From Paenibacillus sp. DCT19 (GTDB lineage: Bacteria; Bacillota; Bacilli; Paenibacillales; Paenibacillaceae), in NCBI RefSeq assembly GCF_003268635.1, contig NZ_CP029639.1, positions 4,599,501-4,663,500 of the forward strand: a stretch of 64,000 bases of DNA, given 5' to 3'. The notes beneath the pieces are model-generated. The model saw nothing but the letters and a program-made list of their open reading frames with translations. It had not been told where the DNA came from and did not search any database. Shown here in pieces: positions 8,364-17,548 of the stretch (its first letter is position 1; each line of letters opens with the position of its first letter). Position numbers and translations under genes: made by a program.

Positions 8364-9128
8364 TTACATTCCCCCCATTTCTCCAGATTCGTATAAAACA
8401 CAAGTCAGCGCGGCCATACCAGCCGTCTCTGCACGCAAAATCCGTTTGCCCAGTCCAACCGATACAGCGCCAGCCTGATCCGCTTCCACCGTTTCCTTTT
8501 CCGAGAATCCGCCTTCTGGGCCTACAACAATCAACACATTAGCCGAATCATCAGGTGCAAGCTTTTCTACGAACGGTTTTAGCGCATCGCGCAGTTGCTT
8601 ACCATTTTCTTTTTCATAACAATAGCATACCAGATCATATCCCTCAAAAGAAGACAACAGCCCTTTCCAGGAAAGCGGCTGCTCAATGGACGGAATACGA
8701 TTGCGATGGCTCTGCTCGGCAGCTTCCTTGGCAATCTTCCCCCACCGCTCTAGTCGTTTGCTTTCCTTCTTGGCATCATATTGCACGATCGTCCGTTCCG
8801 AGAGAAAAGGAACAAACGCTACCGCTCCGATCTCAGTACATCGCTGAATGACCGTTTCCATCTTGTCACCTTTAGGCAAGCTTTGAGCTACCGTTACACG
8901 AATACGAGCCTCATGGTCCATCTCCAGAGGCTCCACAATATTCGTTGTCACTTCACCAGCTTCTATGCCTTCAATCTCCACCAGAGCTTCTCTGGTACGT
9001 CCGTCACTGACAATCAGTTTATCTCCAGGTTTGCCACGCATAACTTTACTGATATGACGCGCATCATCCCCTGTGATTACAACCGAACGCTCTTGGAATT
9101 GTTCTTCAGATACAAAATAACGCTGCAT
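8364..9128 (-). CDS. rsmE: 16S rRNA m3U1498 methyltransferase RsmE
   Basis: RsmE methylates N3 of U1498 in 16S rRNA; it is a SPOUT-class enzyme with an N-terminal PUA-like domain and a C-terminal knotted SAM-binding domain. The knot motif IVVGPEGGFSEKE is near residue 205 and the closing LGKRILRAETA near residue 225. I start it at ATG 9128 (MQRYFV, the typical family N-terminus), with GGTGG eight bases upstream; ATG 9143 is an alternative five codons earlier. Length is 254 residues, normal for the family. It is directly upstream of mtaB and probably co-transcribed with it. Confidence 0.93.
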   Translation of the reverse strand: MQRYFVSEEQFQERSVVITGDDARHISKVMRGKPGDKLIVSDGRTREALVEIEGIEAGEVTTNIVEPLEMDHEARIRVTVAQSLPKGDKMETVIQRCTEIGAVAFVPFLSERTIVQYDAKKESKRLERWGKIAKEAAEQSHRNRIPSIEQPLSWKGLLSSFEGYDLVCYCYEKENGKQLRDALKPFVEKLAPDDSANVLIVVGPEGGFSEKETVEADQAGAVSVGLGKRILRAETAGMAALTCVLYESGEMGGM

Positions 9129-9295
9129 AGGTCTGTCCACCATTCTATCCTGTTATGAATGGAATTCACCCTGCTCGCAAGCAGGCGTGAATCCATACGC
9201 CACAGATGATCATACAACTTTTATGTCCTTCTGACCAGTATTTCAGTCCAAAACGTTATCATTCGTTTACTAGAATTGCGAGTTCAAAAAGACCT

Positions 9296-9973
9296 CTAAA
9301 ATAGACCTCTAATCAAATTTCCAAAATCGTCATACATACTGTATGCCAACATGTATAACGGATTAATCGTTACATCGCGTAACGGAGGTACGATCAGAAT
9401 AAGCAAGAAAATAAGAATAGACCATTGTTCCACGCCCTGTAGCTTGCGACTAATGGAGGGCGGTAATAACTCTTCCAGAACCCGATAACCGTCCAGCGGT
9501 GGTAATGGAATCAGGTTGAATAAAAACAGGAAAAAGTTCGTGAGATTGAACATGAAGAAGAAGGTTGCAATGGCTGTATACAATCGTTCATTTTCAATAT
9601 TTTGCATAACGCCAGTACCCACAAGCGTAGCAAATACGATGGTTCCTATGATCGCAAGTAACAAATTACTCAAAGGGCCTGCCAAGGAGACAATCAAACT
9701 CATTCTGCGCGGATGATCGAAGTTGGCTCGATTCACGGGTACAGGTCGTGCCCAACCAAAACCAGCAATCAGTAGCATTAACACGCCCAACAAATCAAAA
9801 TGCACAACCGGATTAAGCGTTACTCTCCCTAACAGTTTCGCTGTTGGATCTCCAAATTTATTGGCAAAATACGCATGTGCGAACTCATGCACAGTAAAAG
9901 CAATCAAAATTGTTATTAAGAAAAACGGTAACTGATCTAGTGGGTAACGAAAGAGCGAATTTAGAAAATCCAT
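9296..9973 (-). CDS. Site-2 protease family (M50) membrane metallopeptidase
   Basis: A 225-residue integral membrane protein of peptidase family M50 (YwhC-like). The zinc motif HExxH is HEFAH in the first membrane region (about residue 29) and the third-ligand motif appears as NLIPLPPLDGYRV near residue 155. Five to six hydrophobic segments are present. These proteases cut substrates within the membrane; the substrate is unknown. The start codon is three bases after the prmA stop, with GGAAGAGG overlapping the prmA end, so translation is probably coupled. B. subtilis has no such gene between prmA and rsmE, so this is an insertion in the conserved order. Confidence 0.88.
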   Translation of the reverse strand: MDFLNSLFRYPLDQLPFFLITILIAFTVHEFAHAYFANKFGDPTAKLLGRVTLNPVVHFDLLGVLMLLIAGFGWARPVPVNRANFDHPRRMSLIVSLAGPLSNLLLAIIGTIVFATLVGTGVMQNIENERLYTAIATFFFMFNLTNFFLFLFNLIPLPPLDGYRVLEELLPPSISRKLQGVEQWSILIFLLILIVPPLRDVTINPLYMLAYSMYDDFGNLIRGLF

Positions 9974-9976
9974 CTG

Positions 9977-10942
9977 TTACCTCTTCCTAGCTACGTACGC
10001 CAGCCAGTCCTCATCACGGTGAACGGCACTAATCTCAAATCCAGCGGCAATGAGTCCATCATGAACTAACTGCTCTTTATTTTTCCAGATACCTGAAGCA
10101 ATATAAATGCCTCCTGGTTCAAGAGCATTGTACACATCATCCACAAACAGCATAATGATCTCTGCCAGAATATTCGCTACAATGACTTTGACTGGGAGTT
10201 TTACACCAAGCGTTGGGTCTTCGCTACCCAAAACAGACAATAGATCACTTTCCTTCACAGTGATGCGATCATCAAGTCCGTTCAGATGTGCATTTTCCTT
10301 TGCGCTGGATACAGCAACTGGGTCCAGATCTAAAGCTAGAACATGCTTCGCCCCAAGTTGTACCGCGCCAATGGCCAGAATACCTGAACCTGTTCCGACA
10401 TCGATGACTTCTTCTCCGCCTTGGATCACCGTTTCCAGTGTACGCAAACAGAGTGAAGTTGTGGGGTGAGTCCCCGTACCAAAGGCCATGCCTGGGTCAA
10501 GCTCGATAATTTTTTCGTCAGGGCTTTCTGGGGTGTACTCCTCCCATGTCGGTTTGATCGTCAGACGTTCTGACACACGCACAGGTTTAAAATACTTTTT
10601 CCAAGCATCTGCCCAGTCGTTCTCATCAACCGTTCTTGTCTCATAACGCACGTCACCCACATTAATATCGAATTCAGGAAGTTGCTCAATTCTCGGGCGC
10701 ACTTCTGCCTGTAATGCTTCCATGTCCGTGTCTTCGGAGAAATACCCTTTGATCTCAGCAAAACCTTCAGGGATATCATTTAATGGAAACTCATACCACT
10801 CACCATAAGGTGCATCACGCTTTTTATTTAAAGTACCGGACTCTTCAATTGAAACCCCTCCAGCACCTGCTTCATGCAAAAAATTCGAAATCATCTCCAC
10901 CGCTTCTTCGGTAGTATGTATTGTTAGTTCATGCCATAACAT
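9977..10942 (-). CDS. prmA: Ribosomal protein L11 methyltransferase PrmA
   Basis: PrmA trimethylates lysines and the N-terminus of ribosomal protein L11. The 321-residue protein has an N-terminal L11-recognition domain and a C-terminal class I methyltransferase domain: ELDPGMAFGTGTHPTT precedes the SAM loop VIDVGTGSGILAIGA (about residue 180), and VIVANILAEI is the NxL/I-type catalytic motif. AGGAGG lies 11 bases before the ATG. In Bacillus this gene directly follows dnaJ; here three small stress-type genes are interposed. Confidence 0.95.
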   Translation of the reverse strand: MLWHELTIHTTEEAVEMISNFLHEAGAGGVSIEESGTLNKKRDAPYGEWYEFPLNDIPEGFAEIKGYFSEDTDMEALQAEVRPRIEQLPEFDINVGDVRYETRTVDENDWADAWKKYFKPVRVSERLTIKPTWEEYTPESPDEKIIELDPGMAFGTGTHPTTSLCLRTLETVIQGGEEVIDVGTGSGILAIGAVQLGAKHVLALDLDPVAVSSAKENAHLNGLDDRITVKESDLLSVLGSEDPTLGVKLPVKVIVANILAEIIMLFVDDVYNALEPGGIYIASGIWKNKEQLVHDGLIAAGFEISAVHRDEDWLAYVARKR

Positions 10943-11025
10943 ACGTTATTTTTCCTCCTCATTTTTCAAACATCCCCATCATTGTACTACACAAGCGAGT
11001 CAGAATACAAAATGCAGTAATTGAG

Positions 11026-11072
11026 AACAAAAAAACAGGACCTCGTAGCGAAATGCTGGAGCATCCTGTTCT
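11026..11072 (-). terminator. Terminator of the small stress-protein operon
   Basis: On the minus strand AACAGGA pairs with TCCTGTT across a long loop and is followed by TTTTTTT. It separates the three-gene small operon from prmA. Confidence 0.7.
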
Positions 11073-11095
11073 AATGACTTGTTTTACTGCAAAAA

Positions 11096-11491
11096 TTAAT
11101 AAAAACGTCCACCGTTTCGTGTAATCATCTCGGCAGCCTGTGGAAACGAATCGTTCGTCACCGACACGGTCAATAAAATACCTTGGTGGGGTTGCCCTGT
11201 CGATATGGTCTCAGGCATATCATATACCTGACCATTGGATAGCATTTCCGGATCATCGCTAATTAGCGAAAGAACGTTAAGTTCCCCGCTAAATCCACCA
11301 ATTACCGCCGTGGGAGAGAATTCTCCCTCCTCATCCTGTTTGGCAACCGGTTCATCAGATTGCAGAGGAAGACTCTCAATACGTAATTGATTGGGGTGTA
11401 ACAGTTCTAGAGCTCTTCGAGCAGACTCTGCATCAGACCAACTCGTAAAGACTGCCTCAATCATTACTGTGGAATGAACGTCTTCACTCAT
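11096..11491 (-). CDS. Small acidic hypothetical protein, paralogue of the 12080 gene
   Basis: I do not recognise a named family with certainty. The 131-residue product starts at ATG 11491 with AAGGAAGAGAG upstream, overlapping the end of the YfhD-like gene by eight bases (coupled translation). Its plan matches its neighbour at 11712-12080: an N-terminal beta strand and a helix with an AESA/EGAA-type segment, a divergent middle, then GILLTVSV-n-ITRNGG, compared with DVLLTVVV-n-IEQAGG in the neighbour. This resembles the YflT/general-stress-protein-17M fold (alpha-beta, ferredoxin-like), which is inference. Likely cytoplasmic; a role in stress physiology is suggested only by the neighbourhood. 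Confidence 0.75.
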   Translation of the reverse strand: MSEDVHSTVMIEAVFTSWSDAESARRALELLHPNQLRIESLPLQSDEPVAKQDEEGEFSPTAVIGGFSGELNVLSLISDDPEMLSNGQVYDMPETISTGQPHQGILLTVSVTNDSFPQAAEMITRNGGRFY

Positions 11492-11663
11492 GCAGCTCTC
11501 TTCCTTGACGACGATCGGCAGCTTCACTTCGACGCAATGCCTCTACATCATCATGATCAGCTGACTCACTACTAAATTCCACATCTTCATTTTTTGCAGA
11601 TTGCAATCGTTTCATTTTCTCAGTCTTCGTCAAAATTTTGCCCGGGCGTTCATGTTCTGCCAT
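11484..11663 (-). CDS. YfhD-family small acidic protein
   Basis: A 59-residue protein starting at ATG 11663 behind a near-perfect AAGGAGG. The DVEFSSESADHDDVEALRR stretch followed by AADRR matches the pattern I associate with the Bacillus YfhD family (DVEFS-E-AD-D-EA-R-AA-R). The product is very hydrophilic, without a signal or membrane segment. The family is found in spore formers; its function is not established to my knowledge. It is the middle gene of three on the minus strand, 48 bases after the 11712 gene, and its stop overlaps the next start. Confidence in the gene is high from ribosome site and coupling; the family call is moderate. Confidence 0.78.
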   Translation of the reverse strand: MAEHERPGKILTKTEKMKRLQSAKNEDVEFSSESADHDDVEALRRSEAADRRQGRELHE

Positions 11664-11711
11664 GTCATCTTCCTCCTTTAGTATCAGTGCTCTATTATGG
11701 ATGGGGTCTAA

Positions 11712-12080
11712 CTAGATCATGCCACCAGCCTGCTCAATAATGGATAGGGCACGGTGATGTACTGATTCATCTACGACTACAGTGAGCAGAACATCCCTAC
11801 CTGTTGGGCCTTCTTGTCCACCATCACTCATGCCGCTTGCGGCAGGATCTGCAGCAGCCATAATTCCGGCGGTCACATTCATTCCCATTGCTCCAGGCAC
11901 CCACGAAGAGTAACTACCAGAAACTCCTGGTGTGTAGGAGGCTCCACTTGGACCTACCCCTGCATAACGGCTGAAACGATTGATCGACAGGTCCTCCACA
12001 CGTAACGCCTCCAATTTTTTGGCAGCGCCTTCTGCTTGCTCTGGGCTATGGAAGTACGCCAAAATGTTTTTCTCACTCAT
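11712..12080 (-). CDS. Small hypothetical protein, stress-type alpha-beta fold
   Basis: A 122-residue protein with MSEKNILAYFHSPEQAEGAA at the N-terminus, a glycine/serine/proline-rich low-complexity middle (about residues 40-90), and a C-terminal strand-helix unit DVLLTVVVDESV then IEQAGGMI. The ends resemble those of the gene at 11096, suggesting duplication. Such proteins often bind or sense through a ferredoxin-like fold, but no function can be assigned. First gene of the three-gene operon between dnaJ and prmA; a purine-rich GGGAAGCAGG sits upstream of the ATG. Confidence 0.75.
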   Translation of the reverse strand: MSEKNILAYFHSPEQAEGAAKKLEALRVEDLSINRFSRYAGVGPSGASYTPGVSGSYSSWVPGAMGMNVTAGIMAAADPAASGMSDGGQEGPTGRDVLLTVVVDESVHHRALSIIEQAGGMI

Positions 12081-12172
12081 CTGGTCACACCTGCTTCCCT
12101 AGTTTTCGTATATGGGCTATCCCTTATCGTTCTCGCTCTGCTATTCTGCCGCAATGCTCCTCCATTTATGCA

Positions 12173-12215
12173 CAAAAAAGGACACCATGACGAATAACAG
12201 CAATGATGTCCTTTC
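12173..12215 (-). terminator. Terminator after dnaJ
   Basis: On the minus strand AAAGGACATCAT pairs with ATGGTGTCCTTT and runs into TTTTTT. It ends the hrcA-grpE-dnaK-dnaJ transcript. Confidence 0.85.
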
Positions 12216-12304
12216 ATATTTACAATATTGATGGCAAACGATCTAAATAAATTTCCCCGACTTTATGACATACAAGCCGATTGGTTAATACAGCAATACG
12301 TCTA

Positions 12305-13429
12305 TTAGTCACCACGGAATGCGCGTTTTACTCGATCAAAGAAGGATTGCTCATGCTCATGAGTTTGTTCTCCATCTAGGGCAGCAATTTGGCGCAACAG
12401 ATCTTTCTGCTCGTCATTCAGCTTGCTAGGTGTAACAACAACCACTTTTACATGTTGATCCCCTTGACCCATACCGCGCAGGCGTGGAACCCCTTTGCCT
12501 TTGAGGCGGAAATAAGTTCCGGTTTGTGTACCCGCTGGAATTTTCAACTTCACTTTTTCAGTCAACGTTGGAATTTCAATCTCATCTCCCAATGCTGCCT
12601 GAGCAAACGTCAGTGGAATCTCGCAGTAAATATCGTCTCCTTCACGTTCGAAGAAATCATGTGATTTCACACGAATAACAATATACAAGTCTCCCGCTGG
12701 GCCACCACGCAGGCCACCTTCACCTTCACCTGTCATACGCAGTTGTGCACCATCATCTACGCCCGCTGGAATGCGAACATGGATTTTGCGTTGCTTGCGT
12801 ACTTTACCGCTACCACTGCACGTTGTACATTTTTCTTTAATAATTTGTCCTGTACCACTACAGTTTGAACATGCACGGCGATTCACCATACGACCAAATG
12901 GAGTGTTCTGAACAACTTCCTGTTGTCCACTACCTTTGCAGACCGTACATGTTTCTGGTTTCGTTCCTGGTTTAGCACCTGAACCGTGACAAGTGTCACA
13001 ACCTTCAGTACGCGGAATCGTAATGTCCGTTTCTTTACCAAAGACAGCCTCTTTGAACTCAATGGTCATGGTGTATTGCAGATCGTTCCCACGTTGCGGT
13101 GCATTCGGATCGCGTCGTCCGCCGCCACCACCGCCAAAGAACATATCGAAGATATCGCCAAATCCACCGCCACCAAAATCGCCGCCACCGCCGAATCCAC
13201 CTTGATTCGGATCAATATGCCCATATTGGTCATACTGCGCACGTTTCTGGCCGTCACTGACAACATCATAAGCTTCCTTCACTTCTTTGAACTTGGCTTC
13301 CGCATCATCCGCTTTGTTTACGTCAGGGTGATACTGACGTGCAAGCTTACGGTATGCCTTTTTGATCTCCTCGTCGCTTGCATTTTTGCCAACGCCGAGC
13401 ACCTCATAATAATCACGTTTTTCAGCCAC
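12305..13429 (-). CDS. dnaJ: Chaperone DnaJ (Hsp40)
   Basis: DnaJ stimulates the DnaK ATPase and delivers unfolded clients. The 374-residue protein has a J domain with the HPD tripeptide (QYHPDVNK, about residue 34), a Gly/Phe-rich region, the zinc domain with four CxxCxGxG repeats ([32 protein letters not shown]) and a C-terminal client-binding domain. The start is GTG at 13429, placed by comparison with [17 protein letters not shown] N-termini and by GGGGGTGG upstream; an upstream ATG would add an atypical extension. Last gene of the heat-shock operon, separated from dnaK by a hairpin. Confidence 0.96.
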   Translation of the reverse strand: MAEKRDYYEVLGVGKNASDEEIKKAYRKLARQYHPDVNKADDAEAKFKEVKEAYDVVSDGQKRAQYDQYGHIDPNQGGFGGGGDFGGGGFGDIFDMFFGGGGGGRRDPNAPQRGNDLQYTMTIEFKEAVFGKETDITIPRTEGCDTCHGSGAKPGTKPETCTVCKGSGQQEVVQNTPFGRMVNRRACSNCSGTGQIIKEKCTTCSGSGKVRKQRKIHVRIPAGVDDGAQLRMTGEGEGGLRGGPAGDLYIVIRVKSHDFFEREGDDIYCEIPLTFAQAALGDEIEIPTLTEKVKLKIPAGTQTGTYFRLKGKGVPRLRGMGQGDQHVKVVVVTPSKLNDEQKDLLRQIAALDGEQTHEHEQSFFDRVKRAFRGD

Positions 13430-13469
13430 TCTTCCACCCCCATAACATTCACCATATCGCACATCGTGA

Positions 13470-13513
13470 CAAAAGGAAAGTCAAAGCACGGGAGCCCCGG
13501 CTATGACTTTCCC
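13470..13513 (-). terminator. Intercistronic hairpin between dnaK and dnaJ
   Basis: On the minus strand GGAAAGTCA (13512-13504) pairs with TGACTTTCC (13483-13475) around a GC-rich loop and is followed by TTTTG. It could act as a partial terminator or an mRNA-stability element setting the DnaK:DnaJ ratio. Confidence 0.6.
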
Positions 13514-13558
13514 CTCAATCCGAACGTCACCGATGTTTCATTCGCCTACATGCGCGAA

Positions 13559-15403
13559 TTAGTTTTGTTTTTTATCTTCGTCTACTACTTCGTAATCCGC
13601 GTCAACAACGTTATCACGTTTAGCAGAACCTTGTTGCTCTTCAGCACCTTGAGCCGCTTGCTCTTGTGCTTGTGCTTGCTCATACAGTTTTACGGACAGT
13701 TGTTGAACGATCTCTGTCAGTTCTTCTGTAGCTGCTTTGATGTCTTCCAAGTTGTCTGTAGCTACTACACCTTGCAATTTTTCTTTTGCAGCGTTAGCTT
13801 TTTCAACTTCACCAGCGTCAGCTTTTTCACCAAGATCTTTAATCGTTTTGTCCACAGAGTAGATCAGTTGGTCTGCACTGTTTTTAGCTTCAACGAGTTC
13901 TTTGCGTTTTTTATCTTCCTCAGCATGCAGCTCAGCATCTTTCATCATTTGCTCAACTTCAGCATCGCTCAAACCGCTGGAAGAAGTGATTGTGATTTTT
14001 TGTGTTTTGTTTGTACCTTTATCTGTTGCAGATACGTTAACAATACCGTTGGCATCAATATCGAAGCTAACTTCGATTTGTGGAACTCCACGTGGAGCTG
14101 GTGGGATATCTCCCAGCATGAAGCGTCCAAGTGATTTGTTACCCGCTGCCATCTCACGCTCACCTTGCAGGACGTGGATCTCAACGCTTGGTTGATTGTC
14201 CGCATAAGTGGAGAACACTTGAGATTTACTTGTAGGAATCGTTGTGTTGCGTTCGATCATTTTGGTAAACACGCCACCTGCAGTTTCGATACCCAGGGAC
14301 AATGGAGTTACGTCAAGCAATACAACGTCTTTCACATCACCTGTCAGTACGCCCGCTTGTACAGCAGCACCCAAAGCTACAACTTCATCCGGGTTAACGC
14401 CTTTGTGAGGCTCTTTACCTGTCAGTTTTTTGATTGCTTCTTGTACTGCTGGAATACGTGTGGATCCACCAACCAATACGATTTTGTCGATATCGTTAGC
14501 AGTCATACCCGCATCGCTCAATGCGCGACGAGTTGGTTCAAGCGTACGCTCAACCAGACCAGCAGAAATTTCTTCGAATTTCGCACGGCTCAGGTTCAAT
14601 TCCAAGTGTTGAGGAACGCCGTCAGCCACAGTAATAAACGGCAGGGAGATCGTTGTAGTCAATACGCCGGAAAGTTCTTTTTTCGCTTTTTCCGCTGCAT
14701 CTTTCAAACGTTGAACCGCTGCTTTATCTTTGCTCAGATCAATACCTTGATCTTTCTTAAATTCACTTACGAGGTAATCAATGATTACTTGGTCGAAGTC
14801 ATCTCCACCCAATTGGTTGTCACCACTAGTTGCTTTAACTTCGAAGAATCCATCGCCAAGTTCAAGGATAGATACGTCGAACGTACCGCCACCAAGGTCA
14901 TACACGAGGATCGTTTGATCTTCGGATTTCTCCATACCATATGCCAGAGCCGCTGCTGTTGGTTCGTTGACGATACGCAGAACTTCCAAACCAGCGATTT
15001 TACCAGCATCTTTCGTTGCTTGACGCTGACTGTCATTGAAGTAAGCTGGAACTGTGATAACCGCTTGAGTTACCGTTTGACCCAGGTAAGCTTCAGCATC
15101 AGCTTTCAGCTTTTGCAGGATGATTGCAGAGATCTCTTGTGGAGAATAATCTTTGCTGTCGATTGTTTCTTTATGGGAAGTACCCATGTGACGTTTGATC
15201 GAAATGATCGTACGATCTGGATTCGTAATTGCTTGGCGTTTCGCAGTCTCACCTACAACACGCTCACCGTCTTTTTTGAAACCTACTACGGATGGAGTTG
15301 TACGTGCGCCTTCTGGGTTTGGAATTACGACAGCCTCGCCGCCTTCCATAACCGCTACGCATGAGTTAGTTGTTCCTAAGTCAATACCGATTACTTTGCT
15401 CAT
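13559..15403 (-). CDS. dnaK: Chaperone DnaK (Hsp70)
   Basis: The ATP-dependent Hsp70 chaperone. The 614-residue protein has the nucleotide-binding domain with [13 protein letters not shown] at the start, [12 protein letters not shown] and [13 protein letters not shown], the interdomain linker [14 protein letters not shown], the substrate-binding beta domain and the helical lid with a Gln/Ala-rich tail ending in the EEVD-like [16 protein letters not shown] lies ahead of the ATG at 15403. It follows grpE by about 130 bases in the CIRCE-controlled operon. Confidence 0.98.
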   Translation of the reverse strand: MSKVIGIDLGTTNSCVAVMEGGEAVVIPNPEGARTTPSVVGFKKDGERVVGETAKRQAITNPDRTIISIKRHMGTSHKETIDSKDYSPQEISAIILQKLKADAEAYLGQTVTQAVITVPAYFNDSQRQATKDAGKIAGLEVLRIVNEPTAAALAYGMEKSEDQTILVYDLGGGTFDVSILELGDGFFEVKATSGDNQLGGDDFDQVIIDYLVSEFKKDQGIDLSKDKAAVQRLKDAAEKAKKELSGVLTTTISLPFITVADGVPQHLELNLSRAKFEEISAGLVERTLEPTRRALSDAGMTANDIDKIVLVGGSTRIPAVQEAIKKLTGKEPHKGVNPDEVVALGAAVQAGVLTGDVKDVVLLDVTPLSLGIETAGGVFTKMIERNTTIPTSKSQVFSTYADNQPSVEIHVLQGEREMAAGNKSLGRFMLGDIPPAPRGVPQIEVSFDIDANGIVNVSATDKGTNKTQKITITSSSGLSDAEVEQMMKDAELHAEEDKKRKELVEAKNSADQLIYSVDKTIKDLGEKADAGEVEKANAAKEKLQGVVATDNLEDIKAATEELTEIVQQLSVKLYEQAQAQEQAAQGAEEQQGSAKRDNVVDADYEVVDEDKKQN

Positions 15404-15534
15404 CGGAAAATTTCCTCCTTCGACAATTGAGAAGAATCCTTCGATTCTTCATTCTATTATGGTTTATTTTCTTGCTCTATGTGTGCAAACCTCTATATGA
15501 AGCTTCGCTGGCATTATACCCTCATGGAGAGGAA

Positions 15535-16113
15535 TTATGAGCTTACCTTAACCATAGCCGGACGAAGCACTTTATCTTTAAGCATATAACCTTTTTGGAC
15601 TTCCTCAACAACGGTACCTTCTTCATACTCGTCGCTTTCCACTTGCATGATCGCTTGGTGGAATTCAGGATTGAACGGTTGTCCTACCGTCTCCATTGCA
15701 GTCAGACCTTCGTTGTTTAACACGGACTCCAACTGGCGGAAGATCATTTGAATGCCTTTGGAAAAAGATTCACTCTCTGTACCTTCAGGTACAGTTGCCA
15801 TAGCACGCTCGAAATTGTCGATAACCGGCACGAGTTCGGTGATCAGCTTCATCGAAGCATATTTCGCTAGTTCTTCTTTTTCCTTTTGAGTGCGGCGACG
15901 GAAGTTGTCAAAATCAGCTTGTGCACGGACAAAGCGTTGCTGATGTTCCTCAGCTTCTGCCATCAAACGTGCGATCTCACCTTGCTCTTGACCTACCATC
16001 TCCTCAGCCTGTACTTCTGCAGCACCTGCTTCGTTAACAGGCTCCTGGCTTTCAGCCGCTGTTGTGTCCTGTTGTTCCTGCTCTTCTGCTGCGAATGATT
16101 GCTCCTCTTTCAA
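15535..16113 (-). CDS. grpE: Nucleotide exchange factor GrpE
   Basis: GrpE releases ADP from DnaK. The 192-residue product has a long acidic, Gln/Glu-rich N-terminal coiled coil (about residues 1-60), the helix containing RAQADFDNFRRRTQKEKEE and the C-terminal beta domain with NPEFHQAIMQVE and VLRPAMVKVS. The start is TTG at 16113, eight bases after AAGGAGG; the upstream GTG in register overlaps the ribosome site itself and is unlikely. Second gene of the hrcA operon. Confidence 0.95.
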   Translation of the reverse strand: MKEEQSFAAEEQEQQDTTAAESQEPVNEAGAAEVQAEEMVGQEQGEIARLMAEAEEHQQRFVRAQADFDNFRRRTQKEKEELAKYASMKLITELVPVIDNFERAMATVPEGTESESFSKGIQMIFRQLESVLNNEGLTAMETVGQPFNPEFHQAIMQVESDEYEEGTVVEEVQKGYMLKDKVLRPAMVKVSS

Positions 16114-16192
16114 GATGTTCACCTCCTTATAAGAATGAAATGGTTCATTTCCCGTTCGTGATAAGCATCATGCAGGATAACCCACACAATGC

Positions 16193-17224
16193 TTATTTGA
16201 AACGATGCGTTAACATCGAAGTCAAGTCACGAGAGAGTGTATTTAAAATATGAATGACACGCGCGTAATCCATTCGTGTAGGCCCCAGTATACCAATGGA
16301 ACCTAAGGCCTCGCCATCCAATGAGTAAGATGCTGTAATTAAGCTGCAATTGGCAAAGGCTTCATGATCATTCTCGGTACCAATCCGTACCTGAATGCCA
16401 GATCCACCCGGCACGGGCATCATTAACTTCATCAGTGTTGGCGTTTCATCTAACAGGTCAAGAATATCTTTAACCTTTTCAACATCTTTAAACTCAGGTT
16501 GAGTTAACATATTGGTAGCACCGCTAAGGAACAGACGATTGTCGTGCTCATTGTCAAAAGCGCTATTCAGCACCTGCATTACTTCTTCATAGCGATTAAT
16601 ATGTCGTTCCATCTCTTGCCCAAGCTCTGTATAAAGGCGTGATTTGAGTTTATAAATAGGTACACCAACCAATTTGGTATTTAACAGACGTACCACATTC
16701 TCCATCTCGGCAACCGAGATTTCCGGTGGAATCTGTACCGTTTTGTTCTCAACTTGGCCTGTATTCGTTACAATAATCGCCACAGCTTCCCGTTCATTGA
16801 GCGGTAACAGTTGAAAGTGGCGAAGTGAGGTATGGAACACTTCCGGTCCAAGCAAGATCGAAGTATAGTTGGTCATATGTGACAATATGACTGATGCATG
16901 CTGTATGACCTGTTCCATGACATTTAACTTCTCAGCAAAAAATGATTTCAGATCGTCCAATTCTTGAGGCTCCACTTGATTCCACGGAACCAGATGATCG
17001 ACATAATATCGGTAGCCCTTGTGGGAAGGAATTCGTCCAGCAGATGTATGCGGCTGTTCCAGAAATCCCATATCCTCAAGATCCGCCATCTCATTACGGA
17101 TCGTCGCTGGACTGTATCCAACATCTCCTCGTTTGGAGATGCTTCGGGACCCTACGGGCTCAGCTGAACGGATATAGTCATCCACTATAGCGTTCAGAAT
17201 CATACGTTGACGCTCAGTTAACAT
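16193..17224 (-). CDS. hrcA: Heat-inducible transcription repressor HrcA
   Basis: HrcA binds CIRCE operators and represses class I heat-shock genes. The 343-residue protein has an N-terminal winged helix (MLTERQRMILNAIVDDYI, SISKRGDVGYSPATIRNEMA), a GAF-like middle and a C-terminal region with IGILGPTRMDYARVI. The start is ATG 17224, with AAGGAGGG ten bases before it; nine extra codons upstream have no ribosome site. Its own promoter carries a CIRCE element, so it is autoregulated. Confidence 0.97.
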   Translation of the reverse strand: MLTERQRMILNAIVDDYIRSAEPVGSRSISKRGDVGYSPATIRNEMADLEDMGFLEQPHTSAGRIPSHKGYRYYVDHLVPWNQVEPQELDDLKSFFAEKLNVMEQVIQHASVILSHMTNYTSILLGPEVFHTSLRHFQLLPLNEREAVAIIVTNTGQVENKTVQIPPEISVAEMENVVRLLNTKLVGVPIYKLKSRLYTELGQEMERHINRYEEVMQVLNSAFDNEHDNRLFLSGATNMLTQPEFKDVEKVKDILDLLDETPTLMKLMMPVPGGSGIQVRIGTENDHEAFANCSLITASYSLDGEALGSIGILGPTRMDYARVIHILNTLSRDLTSMLTHRFK

Positions 17225-17263
17225 GGTGAGTATCCCTCCTTCTGACTGCAATGTCCCATGTCG

Positions 17264-17290
17264 TTAGCACTCAGGTTAGATGAGTGCTAA
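17264..17290 (-). promoter_or_regulatory. CIRCE operator
   Basis: A perfect match to the CIRCE inverted repeat, TTAGCACTC (17264-17272), nine-base spacer, GAGTGCTAA (17282-17290). It lies between the promoter and the hrcA start, the classic HrcA-repression position. Confidence 0.97.
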
Positions 17291-17301
17291 GCGGTAATAC
17301 A

Positions 17302-17331
17302 AAAATACCAAACTGACACGAACATTGTCAA
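17302..17331 (-). promoter_or_regulatory. Sigma-A promoter of hrcA-grpE-dnaK-dnaJ
   Basis: On the minus strand TTGACA (17331-17326), an 18-base spacer and TATTTT (17307-17302). Transcription would begin just before or within CIRCE. The remaining part of this 320-base gap, up to the terminator at 17486, shows no convincing gene. Confidence 0.75.
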
Positions 17332-17485
17332 GTCAGTTTCATGACGATGCTCATCAATTTATTACGTATGTTTAAGCTGACATGTTTTTTAGAACGAAGA
17401 AGATGGAAATTACGCGATCTCTCTAATAGTATAGACCATTCTCCTCCTGTCATAACACTCAACACTCATTATACATAATATGCAT

Positions 17486-17541
17486 GAAAAAGGATCGCAT
17501 GAGAGAGAGCTGTTCACTCAAGACTCTGTTCATGCGATCCA
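17486..17541 (-). terminator. Terminator after the acetyltransferase gene
   Basis: On the minus strand GGATCGCATGA pairs with TCATGCGATCC and is followed by TTTTTC. Confidence 0.8.
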
Positions 17542-17548
17542 TTATGCA

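Noticed and set aside
9276..9300. GAGTTCAAAAAGACCTC as a further family-A end
   Set aside because: Only about 15 bases match and no second end or flanking repeat is found.
12986..14134. Long plus-strand open frame opposite dnaJ and dnaK
   Set aside because: It is antisense to two certain genes, has no ribosome site and an amino acid make-up typical of a shadow frame.
14165..15364. Long plus-strand open frame opposite dnaK
   Set aside because: Reverse-strand shadow of biased dnaK codon use; no ribosome site or recognisable motif.
17430..17470. Nine-codon frame with AGGAGG between the acetyltransferase and hrcA
   Set aside because: It lies upstream of the hrcA promoter, and no regulatory hairpin follows; probably chance.
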